From positions 1-25,613 of the IMG/VR virus record IMGVR_UViG_3300042544_003727: a DNA stretch of 25,613 nucleotides. The stretch is one strand, 5' to 3'. Below are positions 16,758-23,912 of this stretch, piece after piece. Numbering within the stretch: the stretch's first letter is position 1; the number at the start of each line of letters is the position of its first letter. The stretch comes from a virus. The translations under genes were made by a program, and so were the position numbers. The notes beneath the pieces are model-generated. The model did no database searches. It saw only the letters and a list, made by a program, of their open reading frames with translations, and had not been told where the DNA came from.

Positions 16758-16785
16758 AACCCTCACAGAAATGTGGGGGTTCTTT
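16758..16785 (+). terminator. Intrinsic terminator after the Clp gene
   Basis: The arms AACCCTCACA (16758-16767) and TGTGGGGGTT (16772-16781) form a 10-bp stem with a GAAA tetraloop, followed by CTTTGTATTTAT. The stem is nearly identical in design to that after the receptor gene. Confidence 0.88.
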
Positions 16786-16786
16786 G

Positions 16787-16794
16787 TATTTATG
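16787..16794 (+). promoter_or_regulatory. TATTTATG element 3 bases before the zincin gene
   Basis: TATTTATG followed by ATT and ATG, directly after the Clp terminator tail. The same layout occurs before the last gene of the window (24367-24374). Confidence 0.4.
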
Positions 16795-16797
16795 ATT

Positions 16798-17454
16798 ATG
16801 ATTGATCTAATTAAACATTTAATGAAGGAACAACAGGAAGCTAGAAGAGCATCTCATTTTGACAGAATCATGGATAAATTCAGAGATGGATTCCCTGATG
16901 AGTACAAGAATGAAATTGATTCTATATCAGAATATGTCAAGTCTTTTATTAGAGAAAATAATTATACAATCAAATTTTTGAATAGCTGTTCAACAGGATT
17001 TAGTGGGGTTAGAACTGATAAAGCGGTCATTATATGTTCACCAAACTACATGGCAAGTATCGGTGATTTTTTGTATACTATCTTCCATGAAATTCGTCAT
17101 GAACAACAGATTTCAGTTTTCAAAATGGGAAACCCAACAATAGATAGTTTGGATGATTTCGAAGAACTATCTGAAAAATATTGGCAGATGGAATTGGATG
17201 CGGATTCTTTTGCAAAGAAAAAAATTGGAGAAATTGTTCTAAAATCTAAAATGCCAATAGAAATGGCTAAGATGTTATTCAGACTATCTCAATATATCCA
17301 AGAATACCCTTCATTGTCGAAAATGGTTAAATTTCAAATTGAAAAGATTGCAAATCAATTGAAATATATGAGAGATAGTGGACAAGAAATCAAAGATATA
17401 TCTGATCACCCCACTGTGAAGCAACATATGGAAAAATTAGAGGATTTTATTTAA
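16798..17454 (+). CDS. HExxH zincin-like metalloprotease
   Basis: The frame is open from a TTG at 16711 inside the Clp gene, but that start would cross the terminator; the ATG at 16798 (or 16792) is more sensible and gives 218 residues. FHEIRHEQQ contains HEIRH (97-101), the zinc-binding HExxH helix. About 30 residues on, MELDADSFA (Glu132, Asp136) resembles the ExxxD third-ligand segment of IrrE/ImmA-like and M48-like zincins. The N-terminal part is helical and charged, and the C-terminal part (150-218) is helical. Substrate is unknown. No signal peptide is seen, so it is probably cytoplasmic. It converges on the M20-like gene with a 4-base overlap at the stop codons. Confidence 0.8.
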   Translation: MIDLIKHLMKEQQEARRASHFDRIMDKFRDGFPDEYKNEIDSISEYVKSFIRENNYTIKFLNSCSTGFSGVRTDKAVIICSPNYMASIGDFLYTIFHEIRHEQQISVFKMGNPTIDSLDDFEELSEKYWQMELDADSFAKKKIGEIVLKSKMPIEMAKMLFRLSQYIQEYPSLSKMVKFQIEKIANQLKYMRDSGQEIKDISDHPTVKQHMEKLEDFI

Positions 17455-18290
17455 ATCCACAATCTATTTTTCTTCTGATATGGAACTGATTTTTTATAGT
17501 GTAATTTATAACCTAATTTCTCAATCATTTTCTTACCCATATTAATTCCGTTGTACACATCTTCAACAACAACATATTCATGTTTTGTATGATAACTGTA
17601 ATATCCTATTGAGAAATTAATACAAGAAAAATCGAACTTATTTCTTAAAGCCCAAACATCAGTGTAAGGATGAACCATGTATTCCATGTCATCATTATTC
17701 ATCCCTTCAGTTAATACTTCATTACAAGCCTGGTAGAATTCAGATTCTCGGTCGAATAGAACTTGACCAAAACATTTTTCTGTTATCATCCAATTTTCAG
17801 GTGCATCAAACTGAATAACATATCCAACGTTACTAAAAAACTCTTCATCTGCCTCTGAAGATCCGTGACATCCTGTTTCCTCAGAAACGAAGAAAGCCGC
17901 TTTCAAATATGGTAATTCAGTTAATAACTTTAAACAAGCAAAAACACCCGCCTTATCATCACCACCAATTCCTGTTGGATCCCCGTTGTCGTTATATGCC
18001 TTCAAAGATAATTTAACCTCACCTTGAGCATTCAACTTTTGTTCTTCAACAATATTGATAGTGTCTAAATTATGTACCGTGTCTGTATGTGCAACAACAC
18101 AAGGAAAATAAAAATCCTCGGGTACCATATCTTCAAACTTAGTAACGTATACATTGTTAGATTTATCCACATGATAATCTAAATTGTTTTCTTTACACCA
18201 ATTGGTGATATATTCCACCATCTTACCTTCTTGATAAGTTTTGGTTGGGACACTTAATACTGATTTTAAAAAATCTAAATCTTGAGACAT
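17451..18290 (-). CDS. M20-family-like zinc metallopeptidase
   Basis: I chose the ATG at 18290 (279 residues) over an upstream TTG at 18317, because a TATTTATA-like element lies between them. The protein has the M20 di-zinc layout: VVAHTDTV (His68 ligand, Asp70), GIGGDDKAG (Asp111/112), VSEETGCHG (catalytic Glu137, ligand Glu138), QFDAPE (Asp162) and a final YHTKHE with the last His ligand. M20 enzymes such as peptidase T hydrolyse di- and tripeptides or acyl-amino acids in the cytoplasm. At 279 residues it is shorter than peptidase T (about 400), so the dimerisation lid domain is probably lost or reduced. Next to Clp and zincin genes it could finish peptide breakdown (inference). Confidence 0.87.
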   Translation of the reverse strand: MSQDLDFLKSVLSVPTKTYQEGKMVEYITNWCKENNLDYHVDKSNNVYVTKFEDMVPEDFYFPCVVAHTDTVHNLDTINIVEEQKLNAQGEVKLSLKAYNDNGDPTGIGGDDKAGVFACLKLLTELPYLKAAFFVSEETGCHGSSEADEEFFSNVGYVIQFDAPENWMITEKCFGQVLFDRESEFYQACNEVLTEGMNNDDMEYMVHPYTDVWALRNKFDFSCINFSIGYYSYHTKHEYVVVEDVYNGINMGKKMIEKLGYKLHYKKSVPYQKKNRLWI

Positions 18291-18304
18291 TAATAATTGT
18301 TTGG

Positions 18305-18312
18305 TATAAATG
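18305..18312 (-). promoter_or_regulatory. CATTTATA element upstream of the M20 gene
   Basis: CATTTATA on the gene strand, 14 bases before the chosen ATG; one mismatch to TATTTATA. It sits at the end of the gene upstream, next to a 6-bp inverted repeat (AATGTA/TACATT). This supports the ATG start over the TTG. Confidence 0.35.
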
Positions 18313-18323
18313 TACAAAAAATT

Positions 18324-19364
18324 TTACATTCTACCAAATCCGAAGTCAAATAATTCAGGTTGATATAATAGATTGTAAAAATTTTCTTCGGAAACCTTTC
18401 TTTGCATACTCTTCAATTCATATCGAAGTGCAACAACAATTTTCATTGTGTCTTTATCAAAGTCTCTAATTGCAAACTGAACTCCTTTTAATTTTGGTAA
18501 ATTATACCAAACTCCCGGCTTAAATTTTGCAGTGATTCTATCAATCATTGCAATATAATCTTGTAAACTTTCACTATCCTCCAAGGTATCTTCCAATTTA
18601 TTTAAATAATTCCAAACGTCTCTATTGAAAGATTCAGAATCTAAATCTGCATTACTAAAATATTCCCAAGTATCATTACTCCACCCTCCAATATCTGTAT
18701 CTTCGAATGCTGTTTTGAAAAGATCTCTAAAGTTTAACCATATTTTTCCGTTCTGAACATATAACATTATCAAATGACCTACATCAATCGAAACCGCATC
18801 AAATTTATCGTGTAATTTGAAACCCTTTTCTTCCAAAGCTTTATCTATTTCACTTTCAACAACATCTCTGGCAGATGTATTTGCTGCGATTTCCTTTTCC
18901 ATACTCCAATTATCAACTAATCTATTTGTCTCCTTTTCGAAAAGTTTCAAAAGTATGTTAGCGGCTCTTTTATTTGACTCTTCATCAGGAAAATCACTAT
19001 AATCGAATCCAGGGTCGATAATTTTGATTACTCTTTTGAAAGTTTCTATGTTTTCTTCGTTAAAATCATAAAAAACATTATATCCTTGTTTGAAATCTTC
19101 ATCTGTCATTGATGAATCTTGGAAATTATATCCTTCACCATATGGATGAGTTACCACATTTGCAAACCAAGCATCGTCATCTCCGATATTCAAAAATCTG
19201 AAAAACTGATCGTTATCCTTGAAATCAAAAATTAACTTAGTTAACCCCTTTGTAGTGTTTGGTCTAATATCATATAAGTTTGAATCCGACGAATAAAGTT
19301 CACCAGTTTCAATCTGACCTTTTGTGTATTTTCTTAAATTTTGGAATAATTGTGAAGTTGCCAA
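18324..19364 (-). CDS. Phage protein of unknown function (TTG start)
   Basis: This encodes 346 residues. The start must be TTG at 19362-19364: an in-frame TAG precedes it directly and the next Met is near residue 86. The sequence is rich in Asp, Phe, Trp and Asn, with mixed alpha/beta character (for example TKLIFDFKDNDQFFRFL and GHLIMLYVQNGKIWLNF). I see no catalytic motif, signal peptide or membrane helix, and no family I can name. A TATTTATT-like element lies 15 bases upstream. It precedes the M20-like gene on the same strand, with a small gap. Confidence 0.7.
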   Translation of the reverse strand: MATSQLFQNLRKYTKGQIETGELYSSDSNLYDIRPNTTKGLTKLIFDFKDNDQFFRFLNIGDDDAWFANVVTHPYGEGYNFQDSSMTDEDFKQGYNVFYDFNEENIETFKRVIKIIDPGFDYSDFPDEESNKRAANILLKLFEKETNRLVDNWSMEKEIAANTSARDVVESEIDKALEEKGFKLHDKFDAVSIDVGHLIMLYVQNGKIWLNFRDLFKTAFEDTDIGGWSNDTWEYFSNADLDSESFNRDVWNYLNKLEDTLEDSESLQDYIAMIDRITAKFKPGVWYNLPKLKGVQFAIRDFDKDTMKIVVALRYELKSMQRKVSEENFYNLLYQPELFDFGFGRM

Positions 19365-19448
19365 CTATATTGATTTTCCAATAAATATAAATTTCGTTTG
19401 GTTTGTATAATATTTATTCTTACCTTTGACAAAGTTATTTGAAATTAT

Positions 19449-19846
19449 GGGGATGTCCAGGTATTGATTGCAGTACTTAGGGTAGACAGGCACGTAGTCA
19501 GAATTCATCTATGACTCAAATCCACGGTGAAGACAATTAAATGGCAATACTTTTGCTAAGATGGCTGCTTTAGGTTTAACTAGAGAATCATCTGTTGTTG
19601 CTGCCTAAGGGGTAGAGAACAACGTTCGGGTCGGTTAGAGCATTAACCTAGGAACAGAAGCTCAATATACGGGTGACAGGTCAGAGCTCGTTTAAAATAA
19701 TTCTGAGACCAAGTTGTTTGTAGGTAGGGTTCTCACATATATCAAACCTAATATTTCGAAACATTGAGAATCAATGTTGTGCTAAACGTGTAGTCTGTTT
19801 ATGTTAATATTGTAAGACGCGGGTTCGATTCCCGCCATCTCCACCA
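19449..19846 (+). ncRNA. ssrA: tmRNA with a long, atypical tag
   Basis: The 3' part matches tmRNA closely: CTAAACGTGTAGT, then GACGCGGGTTCGATTCCCGCC (T arm) and CATCTCC-A-CCA. The 5' GGGGATG pairs with CATCTCC to form the acceptor stem. CCA is encoded. The tag frame starts at GGC (19543), five bases after TAAAT, at the spacing of UAGUC-GCA in E. coli, and runs 21 codons to TAA at 19606-19608. It starts GNTF and ends SSVVAA. Later segments can form H-type pseudoknots (GGTTA/TAACC with GAGC/GCTC; TAGGGTT/AACCTA with TTCTCA/TGAGAA). tmRNA with SmpB frees stalled ribosomes and tags the product for Clp-type proteolysis. Usual tags are 8-15 residues ending ALAA or similar. The D-arm-like 5' region is divergent. 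Confidence 0.93.
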
Positions 19847-19921
19847 AAACAAACAAAGACGGTGGTGGAACCCCTCTGTCTATAAATCCCAAAGACGCTG
19901 TCTTGATTCGCGGTATCAGAG

Positions 19922-19983
19922 CGGTGAGGGTAGAATCACTATAAGTCGGGAGTAGCTACCCAATGACGAAAATGTGATCACCG
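19922..19983 (+). ncRNA. Possible structured RNA between tmRNA and tRNA-Glu
   Basis: Nested complementary segments could fold into one long hairpin: CGGTG with CACCG, ATCAC with GTGAT, GTC with GAC and GGG with CCC, around an 8-base loop. An alternative pairing joins GGGTAG and CTACCC. No T-arm motif is present, so it is not an intact tRNA. No reading frame of note occurs in 19847-20038. It could be a decayed tRNA or a processing element; evidence is pairing only. Confidence 0.3.
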
Positions 19984-20038
19984 GTATAGGAATATATTGG
20001 TTATGATGTACGAACGGGTACGAAAAGTTTGTTTCTTT

Positions 20039-20110
20039 GCTCCTATCGACTAAGGGTTAGGTCACATCCCTTTCACGGATGTAATACGGGTTCGAATCCC
20101 GTTGGGAGTA
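20039..20110 (+). tRNA. tRNA-Glu (UUC)
   Basis: Acceptor stem GCTCCTA pairs with TGGGAGT. The anticodon stem CATCC/GGATG holds loop CTTTCAC with anticodon TTC. The T arm has GGGTTCGAATCCC. The gene is 72 bases; CCA is not encoded (CTA follows the discriminator). It would read GAA and GAG, which suits the very Glu-rich phage proteins here. Confidence 0.93.
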
Positions 20111-20123
20111 CTAATTTAAAACT

Positions 20124-20321
20124 ATGGAAGAACTAATAAAATTATCGTCTGTTTGCATTTATGTAAGTGCAACATCCGTTTTTCCTTGCGATGAAAACGG
20201 TCAACCAAATTATGAGGACCAAAAATTGTTCAGCGATCTAAGTTCAGAATGGTTTCAAAATTTATCCAATGAGGATAAAGAATTAATTAATCAATTAATA
20301 GAATCTAATAAAAAAAATTAA
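20124..20321 (+). CDS. Small acidic protein of unknown function
   Basis: This encodes 65 residues beginning 13 bases after tRNA-Glu. It is acidic and mostly helical at the C-terminus (SSEWFQNLSNEDKELINQLIE), with two Cys in the first third. No family is recognised. It might be processed out of the same precursor as tRNA-Glu. Poly-A and poly-T runs follow its stop codon without a stem. As a short unsupported gene it may not be real, although its composition is protein-like. Confidence 0.5.
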   Translation: MEELIKLSSVCIYVSATSVFPCDENGQPNYEDQKLFSDLSSEWFQNLSNEDKELINQLIESNKKN

Positions 20322-20383
20322 AAAAAATTTTTCTCTGATTCTCAATTTAATATAAGATGTTAACAAAAATGTAATGTGAGAGT

Positions 20384-20412
20384 TTGACTACTCTGTCGTT
20401 TTAGATTATACT
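20384..20412 (+). promoter_or_regulatory. Sigma70-like promoter upstream of the receptor leader
   Basis: TTGACT (20384-20389) and TATACT (20407-20412) are separated by exactly 17 bases, close to the general bacterial consensus. It differs from the Bacteroidota TTTG/TAnnTTTG type. It would start a transcript near 20419, which meets the hairpin at 20490-20523 before the receptor gene. Confidence 0.45.
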
Positions 20413-20489
20413 TATTGAGGTATTTCAATTAACAGGAAAAAACAATTTTGTGAATCGAACAAATAATCTTTTTAACACATCAATTAAAC

Positions 20490-20523
20490 AAATCCCGTCG
20501 GCTTAGTGTCTTCGGGATTTTTT
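20490..20523 (+). terminator. Intrinsic terminator or attenuator before the receptor gene
   Basis: The arms AAATCCCG (20490-20497) and CGGGATTT (20513-20520) form an 8-bp stem with a 15-base loop, followed by a T run. It lies 26 bases before the receptor ATG, so it either ends an upstream RNA or attenuates receptor expression. Confidence 0.8.
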
Positions 20524-20530
20524 ATTTATA
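20523..20530 (+). promoter_or_regulatory. TATTTATA element upstream of the receptor gene
   Basis: Exact TATTTATA, 19 bases before the ATG, merged with the T run of the preceding terminator and followed by an A-rich leader. The same element precedes structural phage genes. Confidence 0.45.
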
Positions 20531-20549
20531 AACCAAAAAACAAAACAAA

Positions 20550-23500
20550 ATGAAAAAAACAATCATGATGTCACTTTTATCCTTTATGGTGGCGTTAACA
20601 TCTTTCGGGCAGATTACGACTTCGACCCTGTCAGGTGTTGTGAAAAATGAAAAGGGGGAAAATTTAGTGGGTGCAACAGTTCACGCTGTACACCAACCAA
20701 CAGGATCCGAGTACAAATCTCAGACAAACAAATCGGGTGTTTACACAATTCCTGCAGTTCGTCCTGGCGGTCCTTATGTTGTACACGTATCTTATGTAGG
20801 TTACAAAATGAAAGAAGTAACAGACATTAACACCTCTCTTGGTTTAACAAGCAACATCAATGTTGTTTTAGTTGAAGAATCAAAGACGTTGAAAGAAGTT
20901 ACCGTAACTTCGGGAAGAAATAACACTTTCTCCAAAGATAGAACGGGAGCATCTCAGGTTTTTGGAAGAAGAGAACTTCAAACTATTCCTATCACAGGAG
21001 CAAGAACAATTAATTCAATCACAAAGTATAATCCTTTGGGTGATGGATCATCGTTTGGTGCTGTTGATAGTCGTTTGAATAACTTCACAATTGATGGATC
21101 ACAATTCAACAATGGATTTGGATTGGGTTCTTCAGCACAAGCTGGTGGTAGAACAGGTTCAACAGCAATCTCTTTAGATGCGATTGACCAACTTCAAGTA
21201 AACATTGCACCTTTTGACATTCGTCAAAGTGGATTCGTTGGTGCTGGTATCAACGCGGTAACACGTTCAGGTACTAACAAAATTGAAGGTTCTTATTATC
21301 AGACACAAAGAGATAATAGTTCTCGTTATGTTGGTGATAAAGCTTACGGAGTTCCTGTAACCGCATCAAAATTCGATGAAGTAGTAAGAGGTTTCCGTTT
21401 AGGTGCACCAATCATCAAGAACAAATTATTCATTTTTGGTAACTATGAATTTTTGGAAAAAACTGAACCAGGTACTACTTGGACATCTGCAGGTTCACCA
21501 TTAGGTGGTGCTCAACCTACAAGAGTTCAATATAATGATTTGAAAACTCTTTCTGATTTCATGAAAGAAAAATTCAACTATACTACAGGTCCTTGGGAAG
21601 GTTATTCTAATACAAATGCTTCTTCAAAATTCTTAGTGAGAGTGGACTGGAACATCAACGACAAACATAAATTAACTGCTCGTTACGTTCATCACAACTC
21701 TGATGCTGAAATCAACATTTCAAATTCTCAATCAGCAGGTGCTGGTAATAGAACTACTCAATTCAACTCTATGAGTTATAAGAACAGTGGATATATTATC
21801 ATGGATAACACCCGTTCTGCGGTACTTGAATTGAATAGTAAGTTTTCAAACACTCTTCACAATAATTTGATTGTTGGATATGACAAACAAATTGAAGATA
21901 GAGCTTACATGTCAGGTGTTTTCCCAACGATTGATATCGCTGATGGAACATCTGCAAGGGTAAACTATATCACTACAGGATTTGATCCATTCACACCAGG
22001 GAACAAATTAGATTATAATACTTTCCACATAACAAACAACTTAACAAAGTATGCTAACAAACACACTTTAACCGCTGGTTTCAATTTAGAAAAGTATCAA
22101 TCTAACAACTTATTTTTCCCTGCTTCGAATGGTGTTTATATCTTCAACAGTTTGGCTGATTTCTACACTGCAGCTAATCAATCATTAGCTAATGGTGGAA
22201 AACCATCAACGTTGGCACCATTCAGATTCCAATACAGATATTCTGCATTACCTGGAGCTGTTGACCCAATGCAAACTTTGAAGTCAACTCGTTTAGACAT
22301 TTATGGTCAAGATGAATACCAAGTAAATGATAAATTGAAAGTTACAGGTGGTTTGAGAATTGCTATTATTGATTTCCAAAATACAGCTTTAGAAAACCCT
22401 GCGGTAACTGCAATGACATTCGCTAATGGTGAAAAATTCAATACAAGCGTATTACCTAAAACACAAAAATTGTTAGAACCAAGATTAGGTTTTAACTATA
22501 ATGTAAAAGGTGAAAGCAAAACACAATTTAGAGGTGGTACAGGTGTATTCACAGGTCGTCCTCCGTATGTGTTTGTTTCTAACCAAGTTGGTAACAACGG
22601 TGTGTTAACAGGATTTATTGATGTAAGTGGTGCAGCTGCAGCGGGATACGGTTTCACTGCTAACCCTGAGAAATATTTTATCCCTCAGACTCCAACATTA
22701 CCATCTACATTTGATTTAGCATTCACTGACCCTAATTACAAATTCCCTCAGGTTTGGAAAACTAATATTGCAGTTGACCAAAAATTACCTTTAGGGTTAA
22801 TTGGTTCGGTAGAATATCTTTACAACAAAAACATCAATGCTGTTCATTATTATAACGCAAACTTGAAAGATCCAGTTGGTAATTTCAGTGGAGTTGACAC
22901 AAGAGCGTTATATGCAAGAACCGATGCTGGTGTTAGAGTAAACAACAACGTATCTATGGGTGCTGTGTTAACTGAAAATGATGATACATACTACAACGCT
23001 CTAAGTGTTAAATTAGAAAAACCATACACTAAAGGTTTCTTTGGTAGTATTGCTTATACTAAATCTAACGCAAAAGATTTCATGAGTGCTGGTTCAATCG
23101 CATCAGGTTCATGGCAATCAATTAGAAGTGTTAACGGTAACAACAATCCATTATTATCAAATTCAGATTTCTTAGTTCCTGATAGAGCAGTCGGTTTGTT
23201 AGGTTACAGAATTGAATATGGTAAAAAGGGATATGGTGCAGCAACTTCAGTAACTTTAGGTTACGTAGGTCAAAGAAGTGGTGGTTTCTCTTATATCGTA
23301 GCGGGTGACTTAAACGGTGATAGAGTAAACAACAACGAATTGATCTTCGTTCCTAACAAAGGTTCTGACATCAAATTTGCACCACTTACAGTTGGTACAA
23401 GAGTATACACTGAAGCTGAACAACAAGCAGCGTTTGACGCTTATATCAGTCAAGATGATTACTTATCAACTCGTAGAGGTCAATACGCAGAAAGAAACTC

Positions 23501-23834
23501 TTCTTTCTTACCTTGGTTACACAGATTTGACTTATCTGTTACTCAAGATTTCTTCGTTAACGTTAAAGGTCAAAGAAATACAATTCAATTAAGATTTGAT
23601 ATCCTTAACTTCGGTAATATGGTGAACGATAAGTGGGGTGTTTCTCAAAGAGCAACAAACCCAACTATCTTAACTTATAATTCAGTTGTTAATAACGAAC
23701 CAGTCTACAGATTAGCAACTCAAAAATTTGCTGATGGAACAACAGGTTTACTAAGAGATACTTACAGCAGAAACTCATCAGTATTTGATGTGTGGACAGC
23801 TCAATTCGGTATCAGATATATCTTCGGTAGATAA
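20550..23834 (+). CDS. Oar-like TonB-dependent outer-membrane receptor
   Basis: This encodes 1094 residues. A signal peptide spans about 1-20 (MKKTIMMSLLSFMVALTSFG, cut before Q). A carboxypeptidase-regulatory-like beta domain covers about 25-110 (LSGVVKNEKGENLVGATV and VRPGGPYVVHVSYVGYK). A TonB-box-like KEVTVTSG follows. The plug domain, about 130-260, carries NNFTIDGSQFNNGFGL and APFDIRQSGFVGAGINAVT, both typical of Oar-like proteins of Bacteroidota and myxobacteria. A long beta-barrel ends in FGIRYIFGR. Length matches the family. Such proteins sit in the outer membrane and import ligands with TonB/ExbBD energy or serve in adhesion. The substrate is unknown. The gene is intact and has the window's TATTTATA element upstream and a terminator of the same design as the Clp one, so it appears to be part of this phage genome, which is unusual. 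Confidence 0.93.
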   Translation: MKKTIMMSLLSFMVALTSFGQITTSTLSGVVKNEKGENLVGATVHAVHQPTGSEYKSQTNKSGVYTIPAVRPGGPYVVHVSYVGYKMKEVTDINTSLGLTSNINVVLVEESKTLKEVTVTSGRNNTFSKDRTGASQVFGRRELQTIPITGARTINSITKYNPLGDGSSFGAVDSRLNNFTIDGSQFNNGFGLGSSAQAGGRTGSTAISLDAIDQLQVNIAPFDIRQSGFVGAGINAVTRSGTNKIEGSYYQTQRDNSSRYVGDKAYGVPVTASKFDEVVRGFRLGAPIIKNKLFIFGNYEFLEKTEPGTTWTSAGSPLGGAQPTRVQYNDLKTLSDFMKEKFNYTTGPWEGYSNTNASSKFLVRVDWNINDKHKLTARYVHHNSDAEINISNSQSAGAGNRTTQFNSMSYKNSGYIIMDNTRSAVLELNSKFSNTLHNNLIVGYDKQIEDRAYMSGVFPTIDIADGTSARVNYITTGFDPFTPGNKLDYNTFHITNNLTKYANKHTLTAGFNLEKYQSNNLFFPASNGVYIFNSLADFYTAANQSLANGGKPSTLAPFRFQYRYSALPGAVDPMQTLKSTRLDIYGQDEYQVNDKLKVTGGLRIAIIDFQNTALENPAVTAMTFANGEKFNTSVLPKTQKLLEPRLGFNYNVKGESKTQFRGGTGVFTGRPPYVFVSNQVGNNGVLTGFIDVSGAAAAGYGFTANPEKYFIPQTPTLPSTFDLAFTDPNYKFPQVWKTNIAVDQKLPLGLIGSVEYLYNKNINAVHYYNANLKDPVGNFSGVDTRALYARTDAGVRVNNNVSMGAVLTENDDTYYNALSVKLEKPYTKGFFGSIAYTKSNAKDFMSAGSIASGSWQSIRSVNGNNNPLLSNSDFLVPDRAVGLLGYRIEYGKKGYGAATSVTLGYVGQRSGGFSYIVAGDLNGDRVNNNELIFVPNKGSDIKFAPLTVGTRVYTEAEQQAAFDAYISQDDYLSTRRGQYAERNSSFLPWLHRFDLSVTQDFFVNVKGQRNTIQLRFDILNFGNMVNDKWGVSQRATNPTILTYNSVVNNEPVYRLATQKFADGTTGLLRDTYSRNSSVFDVWTAQFGIRYIFGR

Positions 23835-23854
23835 TCTTATCTTTAAATAAATTG

Positions 23855-23884
23855 AACCCTCACCTATGGTGGGGGTTTTTTTTG
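23855..23884 (+). terminator. Intrinsic terminator after the receptor gene
   Basis: The arms AACCCTCACC (23855-23864) and GGTGGGGGTT (23868-23877) form a 10-bp stem around TAT, followed by eight T. It is nearly the same stem as the Clp and Hsp20 terminators. Confidence 0.93.
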
Positions 23885-23912
23885 TAACAAAGTTTTACTA
23901 TATTTGTTACAA
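23882..23912 (+). promoter_or_regulatory. Perfect 10-bp inverted repeat over a start codon
   Basis: TTGTAACAAA and TTTGTTACAA are exact reverse complements separated by 11 bases. The second arm ends on the A of the membrane-protein ATG and overlaps TATATTTG, a match to the Bacteroidota -7 pattern TAnnTTTG. It could be an operator or an RNA hairpin that hides the start codon. Confidence 0.5.

Noticed and set aside
16711-16797. N-terminal extension of the zincin protein inside the Clp gene
   Set aside because: It would start at TTG and run through the Clp terminator hairpin; the ATG after the TATTTATG element is more plausible.
18291-18317. TTG start of the M20-like gene
   Set aside because: The ATG at 18290 follows a CATTTATA element at the spacing seen for other genes, and M20 proteins need no such extension.
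19541-19572. Alternative tmRNA tag frame starting ATG GCA
   Set aside because: It runs into TAG after a few codons and gives a hydrophobic peptide ending LL, not the Ala-Ala end; the GGC frame has the right spacing after TAAAT and a VVAA end.
19890-19990. Another tRNA between tmRNA and tRNA-Glu
   Set aside because: There is no GGTTCRANYCC-like T arm or matching acceptor stem, so it is kept only as a possible structured RNA.
23377-23592. Plus-strand frame within the receptor gene
   Set aside because: It is an out-of-frame shadow of the receptor barrel with no independent signals.
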